64,000 nt of DNA. It comes from UBA7662 sp943369355. Lineage in GTDB: Bacteria; Bacteroidota; Bacteroidia; UBA7662. The DNA lies in the NCBI GenBank assembly GCA_943369355.1, contig CALRMX020000008.1, positions 58,006 to 122,005 of the forward strand, in the 5' to 3' direction. Under the pieces are notes generated by a model. That model saw only the letters and a program-made list of their open reading frames with translations. It was not told the DNA's origin and did no database searches. Shown here one piece after another: positions 25,014 through 34,787 of this stretch; positions within the stretch are counted from its first letter, which is position 1; each line of letters begins with the position of its first letter. The position numbers were made by a program, and so were the translations under genes.

Positions 25014-25737
25014 TGTAGCCCCGCGCTTCGATGCCGTCGGCTTGCAAGCTTGCTCGTAGGGTTTGGTACAGGCGCCGGTATTCGTCGGCCTTGTCCCATT
25101 GTTTGAGCGTGCTGTAAAACTGTTCGCTCAAAAAATAATAGTCGAGTCGGTCGTGCCAGCGTGGCGACTGCCGCTCGAAGAGCTGCTGAGCTTGCTGCAG
25201 GTATTTTTCTACCTCGTCGAGCTCGTTGCGCTGCAGCAGCAGGTAACAGAGTTGGTTATAGCCGGCAAATAAGCGCTGGTATTGTTTGTTGCGTTGCCAT
25301 TCGAGCACCGCCTTGCGGGTATAGTAAACGGCTGAGTCGGTATTGCCGCTATGCAGGTAGATGCGGCCAAGTACAAACCAGCCCGCAGGCACACCATAGC
25401 GTGCCTTTTTTTCGGCATACAGCCGCAGCGACTCCTGTACATCACCCAACGCTTCGGCAGTGCGGCCTAAGCGGCTGGCGAGATATGCACGATACTGCAG
25501 CAGCCGCGCCGTCTCGAGCTTGTCGTCGAGGGCAATCCACAGGCGCAGGGCCGAGTCGGTGAGTGCCAATGCCAGCTGGTGGTCGTGCCGCAGCTCGTCG
25601 GCCACCAGCGCGCGCTCGTCGTATTCGGTAGCACGCTCCACCAGCAGGGCGCGTTGGCCATGGGTAGGCACCGACAGCAGCAGGAGTAGCAGGACAAGCA
25701 AAGGTTTCACGGCTGCAATTTCGCTTTTTCGCAGCAT
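24997..25737 (-). CDS. exported TPR-type protein of unknown function
   Basis: A 246-residue protein with an N-terminal signal-like segment (KPLLVLLLLLLSVPTHGQ) and helical TPR-like repeats: LALALTDSALRLWIALDD, LETARLLQYRAYLASRLGRT, YGVPAGWFVLGRIYLHSGN, KQYQRLFAGYNQLCYLLLQ and DYYFLSEQFYSTLKQWDKAD. Such periplasmic TPR proteins in Bacteroidota are often the sensor part of kinases, but no kinase domain is present here. The 3' ends of this gene and the histidine kinase overlap tail to tail by 17 bases. It is divergent from mutA across 74 bases. Confidence 0.8.
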   Translation of the reverse strand: MLRKSEIAAVKPLLVLLLLLLSVPTHGQRALLVERATEYDERALVADELRHDHQLALALTDSALRLWIALDDKLETARLLQYRAYLASRLGRTAEALGDVQESLRLYAEKKARYGVPAGWFVLGRIYLHSGNTDSAVYYTRKAVLEWQRNKQYQRLFAGYNQLCYLLLQRNELDEVEKYLQQAQQLFERQSPRWHDRLDYYFLSEQFYSTLKQWDKADEYRRLYQTLRASLQADGIEARGYITGLK

Positions 25738-25811
25738 ACTTCCACCTCCAAATAAGTTACCTTTTTATCCATTATTCCGTATCTTCGTCACTCCAAAACG
25801 GAGAAAAATCC

Positions 25812-27578
25812 ATGGACTTATTTTCCCGATTTCAGCCGGTAACCAAAGCCGACTGGGAAGCCGCGGTGAGCAAGGAATTGAAGGGCGAAACTGCCGAAAA
25901 GTTGCATACCCGCACCGAAGATGGTCTGGCGCTCGAACCTTACTACAGCCGCGAAGACCTGAACCCGGAAAGCTTGCAGCATTTGCCCGGCGACCGACCT
26001 TATCGTCGTGGCTTGCGTGCCAACCACAACGACTGGGTCATTTTTGAACGCCTCAGTACCCTCGAACCCGAAGCTGCCAACCGCGAGGCCTTGCATGCCC
26101 TCATGCAGGGTGCCGAAGGGCTCATCTTTGAAGGGCCTGTGGCCGATGCCGTTACCTTTGGCAAGCTCACCCACGAGCTGCTACCGCAATACCTTATCTT
26201 AATCTTTCGCCATGCCGACCCGGTAACCCTTGCCGGTTGGCTCAAAGCCTGGTCGGAAACCCTCGAGCTGCCCAGCATCGCCTTACGCGGAGCAACAGGC
26301 TACGACCCTTTGGGTGATACCGCTTTTGGCAAAACGAGCCGCACACTACCGCTAGGAGAGTTGGTGCGCACCTACCAACGTGAACTCCCCGGCTTTCTGC
26401 CGTTGAGTGTGCGTGTAGCCCGCTACCGCGAGCAAGGTGCCAGTTTGGTGCAGGAGCTCGGCATCGCTTTGGCCCTCGGCAATGCCTACCTCGGTCGTTT
26501 GCTCGACGACGGCCTGCACATCGACGAGGCCACCCCCGCCCTGCAGTTCGAACTGTCGACCGGCACCGACTATTTCGCCGAGCTGGTGAAATTCCGGGCC
26601 TTTCGTCAGTTGTGGGCCGGCTTGGTAAATGCCTACCAACCTTCGCACAGCTGTACCGCCGCCGCTAACGTTTTGGCGGTTAGCAGTACGCCCATGCTCA
26701 GCGCCATCGACCCGCATACCAATCTGCTACGGCTCACCACGGCTGCCATGTCGGCAGCACTCGGCGGCGTGCATGGACTGGAATTGCATCCCTTCGATCA
26801 GGCGGTAAATGGCGGTAGCGCTTTCGGCGCCGAACTTAGCCGCAACATACAACTGCTTCTGAAAAACGAAGCGTATCTCGACAAGGTAGTTGACCCTGCC
26901 GCCGGTAGCTACTACCTCGAAAGCCTCACCGACCAGCTTAGCGAGCAAGCTTGGGCCTTCTTTCAGCGTATCGAAGCAAAAGGTGGCTTTGAGGCCGCCA
27001 CGCAAAGTGGCTGGCTGATGCAAGAAGTACTAGCGCACCGTGCGCAGCTCGAGCAGTTGGTGGCCACCCGACGCAAGACGGTAGTGGGCGTGAATCAATA
27101 CCCCGACACCCGCCATGCCGGCATTGAGCGCCATGCCGACGACAGCTTCCGCCTTTCGGGTGCCTTTGAGGAGCTGCGAGCACAAACCGCCGCTGCTATT
27201 CGCCTTCCCAAAGTGTTTTTGTTGCCGATAGGCGACTTAGCCATGCGGTTGGCGCGGGCAACCTTTGCCAGCAACTTTTTTGGTTGCGCAGGCTACGAGC
27301 TCATCGAAAACAACGGCTTTGCCAGCATCGAGGAAGGCACGACCGCAGCCCTGGCCAGCGGCGCCGACATTGTGGTGCTCTGCAGCAGCGATGACGAATA
27401 TCCCGCGCTGGTGACCGATTTTTGTCAGGGACTGAGCGGTAAAACCCAGCTGGTGCTAGCCGGTTACCCGAAAGACGAGATCGAAAACTATCGCCAGCAA
27501 GGCATACAACACTTCATTCACGTGAAAGCCAATTTGCTGGAAACTTTGCAGTCGTTCCAAAAAATCCTGTCGATATGA
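25812..27578 (+). CDS. mutA: methylmalonyl-CoA mutase small (beta) subunit
   Basis: The 588-residue regulatory subunit of the heterodimeric B12-dependent mutase that converts methylmalonyl-CoA and succinyl-CoA. It starts MDLFSRFQPVTKADWEAAVS and aligns through the TIM-barrel region (YRRGLRANHNDWVIFERLS, GYDPLGDTAF, KVVDPAAGSYYLESLTDQL-like KVVDPAAGSYYLESL). The C-terminal flavodoxin-like domain lacks the cobalamin-binding DxHxxG motif, as expected for the non-catalytic subunit. Its stop overlaps the mutB start as ATGA. A near-consensus -7 box TATCTTCG lies at 25780-25787. Confidence 0.95.
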   Translation: MDLFSRFQPVTKADWEAAVSKELKGETAEKLHTRTEDGLALEPYYSREDLNPESLQHLPGDRPYRRGLRANHNDWVIFERLSTLEPEAANREALHALMQGAEGLIFEGPVADAVTFGKLTHELLPQYLILIFRHADPVTLAGWLKAWSETLELPSIALRGATGYDPLGDTAFGKTSRTLPLGELVRTYQRELPGFLPLSVRVARYREQGASLVQELGIALALGNAYLGRLLDDGLHIDEATPALQFELSTGTDYFAELVKFRAFRQLWAGLVNAYQPSHSCTAAANVLAVSSTPMLSAIDPHTNLLRLTTAAMSAALGGVHGLELHPFDQAVNGGSAFGAELSRNIQLLLKNEAYLDKVVDPAAGSYYLESLTDQLSEQAWAFFQRIEAKGGFEAATQSGWLMQEVLAHRAQLEQLVATRRKTVVGVNQYPDTRHAGIERHADDSFRLSGAFEELRAQTAAAIRLPKVFLLPIGDLAMRLARATFASNFFGCAGYELIENNGFASIEEGTTAALASGADIVVLCSSDDEYPALVTDFCQGLSGKTQLVLAGYPKDEIENYRQQGIQHFIHVKANLLETLQSFQKILSI

Positions 27579-29722
27579 GCCGCATTAAACCCGATTTCAG
27601 CAAGCTGCACTACCGTGTAGCCCCCGAGCAGGACTACTTCGACGCCGAAAAGGTAGAAAGTTGGCAAACCGCCGAAAAGCTTCCGCTCAAGAGTAGCTAT
27701 ACCGCCGACGACCTGGCGGAGCTGCCGCAGCTGGGTTTTGGCGCCGGCTTGCCGCCTTTTTTGCGCGGACCGTACGCGTCGATGTACACCAAACGGCCGT
27801 GGACCATCCGGCAGTATGCAGGTTTTAGCACCGCAGAAGCCAGCAATGCCTTTTACCGCCGCAATCTGGCATCGGGGCAAAAGGGACTTTCGGTCGCCTT
27901 CGACTTGGCCACCCACCGCGGCTACGACTCCGACCACCCCCGTGTGGTGGGCGACGTAGGGAAAGCAGGCGTGGCCATCGACAGCGTGGAGGACATGAAG
28001 ATATTGTTCGACCAGATACCGCTGGGTGAGATGAGTGTATCGATGACCATGAACGGGGCAGTATTGCCGGTGATGGCGTTTTACATTGTTGCCGCCGAAG
28101 AGCAGGGCGTACCCGCCGAGCAGCTGAGTGGCACCATCCAAAACGATATCCTCAAAGAGTTTATGGTGCGCAATACCTACATCTACCCTCCAGGGCCTTC
28201 GATGCGCATCATTGCCGATATTTTTGCCTATACCGCCGAGAAGATGCCTCGATTCAACAGCATTAGCATTTCGGGTTACCACATGCAAGAGGCCGGCGCC
28301 ACCGCCGATTTGGAGCTGGCGTATACCCTCGCCGATGGCTTAGAGTATATCCGTACCGGTTTGGCAGCAGGGCTCGATATCGACGCTTTTGCACCTCGTT
28401 TGTCGTTTTTCTGGGCCATTGGCATGAATCACTTCATGGAGATTGCCAAACTAAGAGCAGGCCGTTTGTTGTGGGCGCGTTTGGTAGAGCAGTTTTCGCC
28501 CAAAAGCAATAAGTCGCTGGCGCTACGCACCCACTGCCAAACCTCGGGTTGGAGCCTCACCGAGCAAGATCCGTTTAACAATGTTGCCCGTACATGCATC
28601 GAAGCGCTGGCCGCAGCATTGGGCCATACGCAGTCGCTGCATACCAATGCCCTCGACGAAGCCATTGCGCTACCTACCGATTTCAGCGCACGTATTGCCC
28701 GCAATACGCAGTTGTATCTGCAAGACGAAACCAATATCACCAAGGTGGTCGACCCGTGGGGTGGCAGCTATTATGTTGAGGCCCTCACCGACGAGCTGGT
28801 GAAAAAAGCGTGGGCGCATCTCCAGGAAATTGAGGAGTTGGGGGGTATGGCCAAAGCCATCGAAACCGGTCTACCGAAAATGCGCATCGAAGAGGCAGCC
28901 GCACGTAAGCAGGCGCGCATCGACGGTGGAAAAGACATTATTGTTGGTGTAAACCGCTACAACAGTGGCCGTGAAACCGATATTGAGATACTGGAAGTTG
29001 ACAATGCTGCCGTGCGCGATTCGCAGATAGCGCGTCTCAACAAGCTTAAAGCCAACCGTGATCAAGCAGCTGTGCAAAAAGCCCTAGCGGCGCTCACCGA
29101 AGCTGCCCGCAGTGAAAGCGGTAACTTATTGGCCTTGGCCGTAGAAGCTGCTCGGCTGCGCGCTACCCTCGGCGAAATTTCCGATGCCCTAGAGTTGGTA
29201 TATGGCCGTTACAAAGCCACCATACGTGCCATTTCAGGTGTATATTCGAACGAAATTCGTATGGACGAAACCTTCAAACAGGCCCGCGAAGCCGTAGAAG
29301 CCTTTGCCAAAGAAGAAGGCCGCCGCCCGCGCATACTCATCGCCAAGATGGGGCAGGATGGTCACGACCGCGGAGCAAAGGTCATCGCCACCTCTTTTGC
29401 CGACCTCGGCTTTGATGTTGACATTGGCCCATTGTTCCAAACCCCAGCCGAAACCGCCCGTCAGGCAGTCGAGAACGACGTACATATCGTGGGTGCCTCA
29501 TCGCTGGCAGCCGGCCACAAAACGCTGGTACCGCAACTGTTGGAGGAGCTCGCTAAACTCGGTCGCCCCGATATCTTAGTCGTGGCTGGCGGTGTGATTC
29601 CGCAGCAAGACTACGACTTTTTATACAAGGCAGGAGTTGCTGGCATCTTTGGTCCCGGTACCGTCATTGCGCAAGCTGCGCTCGACATATTGGAAAAGCT
29701 GAAGAATGAAGTGGGCGGTTAA
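27575..29722 (+). CDS. mutB: methylmalonyl-CoA mutase large (alpha, catalytic) subunit
   Basis: A 715-residue catalytic subunit. The TIM barrel starts with the conserved FLRGPYASMYTKRPWTIRQY and GLSVAFDLATHRGYDSDHPR, and the C-terminal B12 domain contains AKMGQDGHDRGAKVIATSF (DGHDRG is the DxHxxG cobalamin-ligand motif, about residue 590) plus the later VVAGGVIPQQDYDFL. It acts in propionyl-CoA and branched-chain amino acid breakdown, or in reverse toward propionate. The stop lies inside the start of the next gene, which overlaps by 17 bases. Confidence 0.97.
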   Translation: MSRIKPDFSKLHYRVAPEQDYFDAEKVESWQTAEKLPLKSSYTADDLAELPQLGFGAGLPPFLRGPYASMYTKRPWTIRQYAGFSTAEASNAFYRRNLASGQKGLSVAFDLATHRGYDSDHPRVVGDVGKAGVAIDSVEDMKILFDQIPLGEMSVSMTMNGAVLPVMAFYIVAAEEQGVPAEQLSGTIQNDILKEFMVRNTYIYPPGPSMRIIADIFAYTAEKMPRFNSISISGYHMQEAGATADLELAYTLADGLEYIRTGLAAGLDIDAFAPRLSFFWAIGMNHFMEIAKLRAGRLLWARLVEQFSPKSNKSLALRTHCQTSGWSLTEQDPFNNVARTCIEALAAALGHTQSLHTNALDEAIALPTDFSARIARNTQLYLQDETNITKVVDPWGGSYYVEALTDELVKKAWAHLQEIEELGGMAKAIETGLPKMRIEEAAARKQARIDGGKDIIVGVNRYNSGRETDIEILEVDNAAVRDSQIARLNKLKANRDQAAVQKALAALTEAARSESGNLLALAVEAARLRATLGEISDALELVYGRYKATIRAISGVYSNEIRMDETFKQAREAVEAFAKEEGRRPRILIAKMGQDGHDRGAKVIATSFADLGFDVDIGPLFQTPAETARQAVENDVHIVGASSLAAGHKTLVPQLLEELAKLGRPDILVVAGGVIPQQDYDFLYKAGVAGIFGPGTVIAQAALDILEKLKNEVGG

Positions 29723-31058
29723 CGCTCTCTACCACTTTTGGCTTCCTTTGGTAATCACCTGTTTTTTTATGGTGGTGGATAGGTTTGGTCCAGCAGTTAC
29801 GCACGATTCGCTTTTTTACATGAATGGAGCCGAATCGATTCGAGATTTAGGTCGTTTCAGTAATGAATACTATGGAGCTTTACAGCACGATACGTATTAT
29901 GCGCCTGGTTTATCAGCTTTGCTCGCCTTCTTGTCGTTTCTGAGCAAGTTGAGTGTTGGTATTATGGCGAAAAGTGTCATGTACTTGCTACTCTTCACTA
30001 ATTTACTCTTGGCCTTACGGCTTTGTCTTGCACATGGAATTGACCAAAAAAGCACCATCGGCTTTACGGCTATTCTCGGTTTAAGTTTTCCTTTTTTCAG
30101 TATCCATTTACATATTTGGTCGGAACCTCTGTTCTTAACCCTTTTGTTAGTTGTGGCTCTAGCGCTAAAAAACTGGTTCGATACCAATCAACGTAGCTGG
30201 TTTCTTGGGGCAGTCGTACTGTTAGGACTTTCAGTACTCGTGCGGTTTGCGGGGCTTTTCATGTTGCCTTATTTCGGCTTTTTCATTTTACAAAAAAGAG
30301 GTTTTTCGTGGAAATGGATATTGCCGTTTTCGTTTTTTAGTTTGCTTCCATTTGTCCTTTGGTCACTCAGAAATTCCCTGCTAGCCCAAGAATTAAGCTC
30401 ACAGACTTTGTTTTGGAATTGGGTAGGGGGTTATGCTGTATTAGATGCGTTTAAAACAGTATTGTTTTGGTCTGGACTTAGTTTTGTCGTTTTAGCGTTG
30501 GTTATAAGTCAGCTATTGCAAAGAAAAAAACTATTACTGGAAATTTGGCCTCAACTAGTAGGCGCTTTGGTTTATGTGGCTTTCCTGCTGTTGGCCAAGT
30601 CAAGTGTCGACCGAATGATTCCACTCGACTCTAGGCTCCTTTCGCCACTATTAGTGCCCATTATCAGCTCGATATTTATTTTATGGAATGGAATGATTAA
30701 AGTTTGGTTGAGGGTAACTCTTACCGTAGCGCTGCTTTTAAGTTTTGTACAGCTAATGCGACCTATACAAGAGGTTTATAAGCATGGATGGGGGCTGACC
30801 GATCGCCGATTGTTGGAAGTAGGAATCCCTGGGCAAATAAAAACATCGCTGCCCGATACAGCTGTTTGTTATGCTTCAGGTTTTGACGTACACTATTTTC
30901 GTTATCTATTGAAGAGAGAGGTGAAATATTTACCCATAAATCAACCTTTGCCCGACAGCAGCTACTTTTTACTTTGGTTGGCTGAACCACCGAACAGTCG
31001 AATGCTAGCTAATGCAGAAGAACGATTACCCGGACTACTCTGGGCCACAAATCCGTAA
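29706..31058 (+). CDS. polytopic membrane protein, possible GT39/ArnT-like glycosyltransferase
   Basis: A 450-residue protein with about ten hydrophobic segments. The first loop reads VTHDSLFYMNGAESIRDLGR, followed by YYAPGLSALLAFLSFLS, the arrangement seen in GT-C (GT39-like) mannosyl or aminoarabinose transferases, where the Asp after the first helix is catalytic. The C-terminus has a short soluble tail (VKYLPINQPLPDSSYFLLWL). I cannot name a substrate. It overlaps the mutB 3' end by 17 bases and sits two bases before the meaB region, breaking the usual mutAB-meaB adjacency. The coding is visibly AT-richer than both neighbours (many TTA, TTT and AAA codons), which suggests insertion from elsewhere. 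Confidence 0.7.
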   Translation: MKWAVNALYHFWLPLVITCFFMVVDRFGPAVTHDSLFYMNGAESIRDLGRFSNEYYGALQHDTYYAPGLSALLAFLSFLSKLSVGIMAKSVMYLLLFTNLLLALRLCLAHGIDQKSTIGFTAILGLSFPFFSIHLHIWSEPLFLTLLLVVALALKNWFDTNQRSWFLGAVVLLGLSVLVRFAGLFMLPYFGFFILQKRGFSWKWILPFSFFSLLPFVLWSLRNSLLAQELSSQTLFWNWVGGYAVLDAFKTVLFWSGLSFVVLALVISQLLQRKKLLLEIWPQLVGALVYVAFLLLAKSSVDRMIPLDSRLLSPLLVPIISSIFILWNGMIKVWLRVTLTVALLLSFVQLMRPIQEVYKHGWGLTDRRLLEVGIPGQIKTSLPDTAVCYASGFDVHYFRYLLKREVKYLPINQPLPDSSYFLLWLAEPPNSRMLANAEERLPGLLWATNP

Positions 31059-31066
31059 GTTTGTTC

Positions 31067-32050
31067 ATGCAAGTGCCCCACCCCAAAGAATTGTTTGAGC
31101 AGCTGCGCCAACAAAACCGCGCAGCCTTAGCACGTGCCATTACCCTGGTAGAAAGCCGTGCGCCCAAACATCAAGAGGCCGCTGCCGAGTTGTTGGCCCT
31201 CGCTATGCCGTACAGTGGCAATACCTTGCGTATTGGCATCACCGGCGTACCTGGTGTGGGAAAAAGTACGTTCATCGATACTTTTGGGAGCCTACTCACG
31301 GCCGAAGGCAAACGGGTGGCGGTGTTGGCCGTAGATCCTAGCTCGGCACGAACGGGTGGCAGCATATTGGGCGACAAAACCCGTATGGAGCGACTCTCGC
31401 AGGACGAGGCAGCATTCATACGGCCCTCGGCAGCGGGCGATACCCTCGGCGGTGTGGCTCGTGCCAGTTGGGAAGCCATGATCCTCTGCGAAGCCGCAGG
31501 CTACGAAATTATCCTGATCGAAACCGTGGGCGTTGGCCAAAGCGAGACTTCGGTAGCGGCGTTGGTCGACTTTTTTATGCTCCTCATGTTGGCCGGTGCT
31601 GGCGACGAACTGCAAGGCATCAAACGAGGCATTATGGAAATGGCCGACCTGCTGGTGATCAACAAGGCCGAGGGCGACAACCTCCAACATGCGCGGAGGG
31701 CAGCAGCCGAATACCGCAATGCGTTACACCTTTTTCCGGCACATCCCGGCGGTTGGACAGCCGAAGTGCTGCTGGCTTCGGCTTTGCAGGAAGAGGGAAT
31801 AGCCGAAGTTTGGCAAACCATCGGGCGATATGTCGACCTCACCCGACCCAATGGCTACTTCGAACAAAGGCGTCGCGAACAGGCTGTTTTGCAATTCAAT
31901 GAGCACATCCAATACCAGCTCGAGCTGGTACGCAGCAGTAAACCCGAACTGGAGAGCTTCTATCACCAACTCGAACTAGATGTGGCGTCATCCCGCTGCA
32001 ATCCCTACGAAGCCGCGCGTTTGTTCACCCAGCGCTTATTCGCTTCGTAA
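31067..32050 (+). CDS. meaB: methylmalonyl-CoA mutase-associated GTPase (MeaB)
   Basis: G3E-type P-loop GTPase of 327 residues that loads and protects the cobalamin cofactor of methylmalonyl-CoA mutase. The Walker A is GVPGVGKSTFIDTFG (about residue 58), followed by LAVDPSSARTGGSILGDKTRM, ETVGVGQSE, and the NKxD-type NKAEGDN. The ATG at 31067 is preferred to a TTG two codons earlier. It lies downstream of mutA-mutB with one unrelated membrane gene between, so it is probably still in the same transcription unit. It ends 31 bases before the convergent CocE-type hydrolase. Confidence 0.95.
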   Translation: MQVPHPKELFEQLRQQNRAALARAITLVESRAPKHQEAAAELLALAMPYSGNTLRIGITGVPGVGKSTFIDTFGSLLTAEGKRVAVLAVDPSSARTGGSILGDKTRMERLSQDEAAFIRPSAAGDTLGGVARASWEAMILCEAAGYEIILIETVGVGQSETSVAALVDFFMLLMLAGAGDELQGIKRGIMEMADLLVINKAEGDNLQHARRAAAEYRNALHLFPAHPGGWTAEVLLASALQEEGIAEVWQTIGRYVDLTRPNGYFEQRRREQAVLQFNEHIQYQLELVRSSKPELESFYHQLELDVASSRCNPYEAARLFTQRLFAS

Positions 32051-32080
32051 GGCTACCCCTAAGTCGGTTTCTTTTCTCAC

Positions 32081-33925
32081 TTAGCGCAACGGATAGCCGC
32101 CTACCACGGGAATGGTAATGCTGCTGGCATTTAGATCAACCGTGAGCACTGTGCCTGGTTTGGGCTGAATGGTGAATTCCTTATCGCTCGAAAACACCAA
32201 CAGCCCCAAACGTTTACCCTTGGGAATCACCTGATCGTCGGGGTTGAGCGAAAAGCTCAGCGTATAGTATTCGCCAGCTTGCAGCGGCGTTCCATTCGTC
32301 AGCGACTGGTGGTTTTGAGGATCGCCCCAGCCGCGGGTAATCAGATGGTCGTATATCGGCACGTCTTTACCCTCGGTTAACGGCAATGCGACCAGGTATA
32401 CCGATAAGTTTGCAGCCGGTTTGCTCGAGGCCATGCGCAGCTTCACGGTTGTGGTGCCCGAAATACGTAGATCATGGTCTAACGGCTCGGTGGTAAAAAG
32501 CAGGCGATGTTTGGCATTTTTATCTTCCAGCAAGGTCAAATAGTCTTTTCGCGCATGGTCGGTAAAGCTCAGCGGACTTGATGGCGCCACCGGCGGTGTA
32601 GTGCGTAAGCCGGCATCGGCATGCAAATAAAAGGTTACGGCTTGCGCTGCCGGGTCGGGAAAGGCGGTATAAGCCGTCGGCTTTTTCTCGCCCTCGCGTA
32701 CGATGCGCACGGGTGGGTCGTTCTCTACGCCGTTTTCTATGCCGTGTAGGTAGCGGGTAAACCAGCGGTTCATCATCTCCATGGGAGGATCGCCTCCGTG
32801 GCCACTTTGGTGGTAGAACAACTGCACGGGCAAACCTTGCTCCTTGGCGGCCTCATAGAAGCGGAAACTATGCTCCGGCATCACATTCCAATCGTTAAAG
32901 CCATGGGCCATGAGCATGGCACATTTCATCGAGCCAATCTTACTCACATAATCGCGGCTGGCCCAAAACGCATTAAAATCGCCGGTTTTGCGATCTTGCG
33001 CTTTGGCAAGCAGGCCGTCGCGCACTTCGGCATTGTTGCGCTTGCGCTTCTTTTTGTCGCCCGTATTGATGAGGTCGTACAATACGTCCATGTCTTCACC
33101 CAAATAACCGCCGGGTGAACGTACTAGTCCGTTCGATCGGTAGTAGTGGTAAAAAGAAGTGACAGGCGCTACAGGTATGATGGCCTCGAGTCCGGCTACG
33201 CCCGTGGTGGCAGCGGCAATACACAGGGTGCCGTCGTACGAGGTGCCGGTCATGCCTACCTTGCCGCTGCTCCAGAAGGCTTTCACTTCAGTGCCACCCA
33301 CGCGTTTGTCGTACGCTTTGGCACGGCCACACAACCAGTCGATGACCGCTTTGGGGCCTAGCGACTCGTTTTCGCCGCCCACGGTGGGCGCGCCGTCCGA
33401 CAAGCCGGTGCCGGGCGATGAGGCATACACCATCACATAGCCGCGTGGAATCCAGGTTTGATCCATGCTCGAGGCAAAAAGCGGGTATTTGGTTCGGGTT
33501 TTACGGCGAGGGTGCGGGCGTTTTTTGCGTGGTGCAGCACCCAACTCGTGTTTTACCTTCCAGTTGAGGCGGTCGTCGGTAAAACCGAGCAGCGCCCAAA
33601 TGCTGAGGCCGTAATACGGACTGGCCGAAAGGATCACCGGCAAGCGGATGGGAAGGCTGTCGGTGATGGCGGGTCGGGTGAGGTAGATGTGGATGCGGTC
33701 GGGCTTGCCGTCGCCGTCGGAATCGAAGGTCGACTCTACCCACAGCTGCTCCTTCAACCAACTGTCGGCCGTGCCGAAGGCTTCCACCGGCTGCGACTGG
33801 CCGTTTTCGAAGCGGAGCAGGGACTCGGTTTGGGCGCTCGACAGTAAGGACAAGAGCACAAAAGCAAAGAGCGAAGTGCAAAAAAAATGTAGTTTATTCA
33901 CAGGAGGCCGGATGAGGTGATGCAT
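32081..33925 (-). CDS. exported CocE/NonD (S15 X-Pro dipeptidyl-peptidase) family hydrolase
   Basis: A 614-residue alpha/beta hydrolase with a signal peptide (LHFFCTSLFAFVLLSLLSSAQ). The nucleophile elbow is GMTGTSYDGTLCIAA (Ser near residue 226); the acid is probably in AHGFNDWNVMP and the His in HQSGHGGDPP. The C-terminal beta-sandwich of the X-Pro peptidase family starts around residue 430 and ends VLTVDLNASSITIPVV. Substrates range from proline-ending peptides to esters such as cocaine; here none can be fixed. The segment GAAPRKKRPHPRRKTRTKY (about residues 129-147) is an unusually basic insertion. Confidence 0.88.
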   Translation of the reverse strand: MHHLIRPPVNKLHFFCTSLFAFVLLSLLSSAQTESLLRFENGQSQPVEAFGTADSWLKEQLWVESTFDSDGDGKPDRIHIYLTRPAITDSLPIRLPVILSASPYYGLSIWALLGFTDDRLNWKVKHELGAAPRKKRPHPRRKTRTKYPLFASSMDQTWIPRGYVMVYASSPGTGLSDGAPTVGGENESLGPKAVIDWLCGRAKAYDKRVGGTEVKAFWSSGKVGMTGTSYDGTLCIAAATTGVAGLEAIIPVAPVTSFYHYYRSNGLVRSPGGYLGEDMDVLYDLINTGDKKKRKRNNAEVRDGLLAKAQDRKTGDFNAFWASRDYVSKIGSMKCAMLMAHGFNDWNVMPEHSFRFYEAAKEQGLPVQLFYHQSGHGGDPPMEMMNRWFTRYLHGIENGVENDPPVRIVREGEKKPTAYTAFPDPAAQAVTFYLHADAGLRTTPPVAPSSPLSFTDHARKDYLTLLEDKNAKHRLLFTTEPLDHDLRISGTTTVKLRMASSKPAANLSVYLVALPLTEGKDVPIYDHLITRGWGDPQNHQSLTNGTPLQAGEYYTLSFSLNPDDQVIPKGKRLGLLVFSSDKEFTIQPKPGTVLTVDLNASSITIPVVGGYPLR

Positions 33926-34053
33926 AAGAAGAGCTAAAATCGCTTTTTTACACCAGATTGTGCATCCCCACCTGGAATTGTAAACATGAAGTCGTGGCTT
34001 CGGACAACGAAGTGTGCCTTGCTCATTTGTGCCGATTGGTACCGGCCTGAGCC

Positions 34054-34743
34054 TTAAGCCACCGTTTGCAGTATCGACTCCAATATTTTCATGCCATCGG
34101 TATTGCCCAAAATAGGGTCGGCAGCACGTTCGGGGTGGGGCATCATGCCAAATACGTTGCGGCCTGTATTGGTTACCCCGGCAATGTGATTCAACGATCC
34201 GTTGGGGTTGGCCGCTTCGGTAAGCTCCCCGTTGGCATCGCAGTAACGAAACAGTACCTGGTCGCGGTCCTCGAGGGCCTTGAGCTCGTCGGCATGCAGG
34301 AAATAGTTGCCTTCGCCGTGTGCAATAGGGATTTGTAAGGCCTCGGTAGTATGGAGCCCTTGAGTAATCAGGCTATTGGTGGTGGCGGCCTTGATGTAAA
34401 CGTTTTTGGAGATAAACTTCCGCTCGCTATTGTGAAGCAAAACGCCCGGCACCAGTTTGGCTTCGCATAAAATCTGGAAACCATTACATATGCCCATCAC
34501 ATAGCCACCGCGTTCGGCGTGCCTGCTCACCGCATCCATGATGGGCGAAAAACGGGCAATGGCACCCGAACGGAGGTAGTCGCCATACGAAAAACCTCCC
34601 GGTAAAATCACAAAATCAACGCCCTTCAAATCGGTGTCTTTGTGCCAGAGCGCCACCGTTTCGGCACCTAGCAGGGTGCCAAATGCATAAAGGGTGTCAC
34701 GATCGCAATTGGAGCCGGGAAAAACAACTACACCGAATTTCAT
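34054..34743 (-). CDS. purQ: phosphoribosylformylglycinamidine synthase, glutaminase subunit
   Basis: The class I glutamine amidotransferase of the three-part PurSQL enzyme, which supplies ammonia for FGAM formation in purine synthesis. The 229-residue protein starts MKFGVVVFPGSNCDRDTLYA. The nucleophile Cys is in MGICNGFQILCEA (about residue 86), and the His-Glu pair is in MMPHPERAADP near the C-terminus. A six-residue-longer start at 34761 is not supported by family length. Upstream is the DUF6427-like membrane gene, with 44 bases between; purS and purL are not in the window. Confidence 0.95.
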   Translation of the reverse strand: MKFGVVVFPGSNCDRDTLYAFGTLLGAETVALWHKDTDLKGVDFVILPGGFSYGDYLRSGAIARFSPIMDAVSRHAERGGYVMGICNGFQILCEAKLVPGVLLHNSERKFISKNVYIKAATTNSLITQGLHTTEALQIPIAHGEGNYFLHADELKALEDRDQVLFRYCDANGELTEAANPNGSLNHIAGVTNTGRNVFGMMPHPERAADPILGNTDGMKILESILQTVA

Positions 34744-34787
34744 AGGGATGATTTTGGGCAAATTTCAGAAAAAAATCCGGCAAAGGC

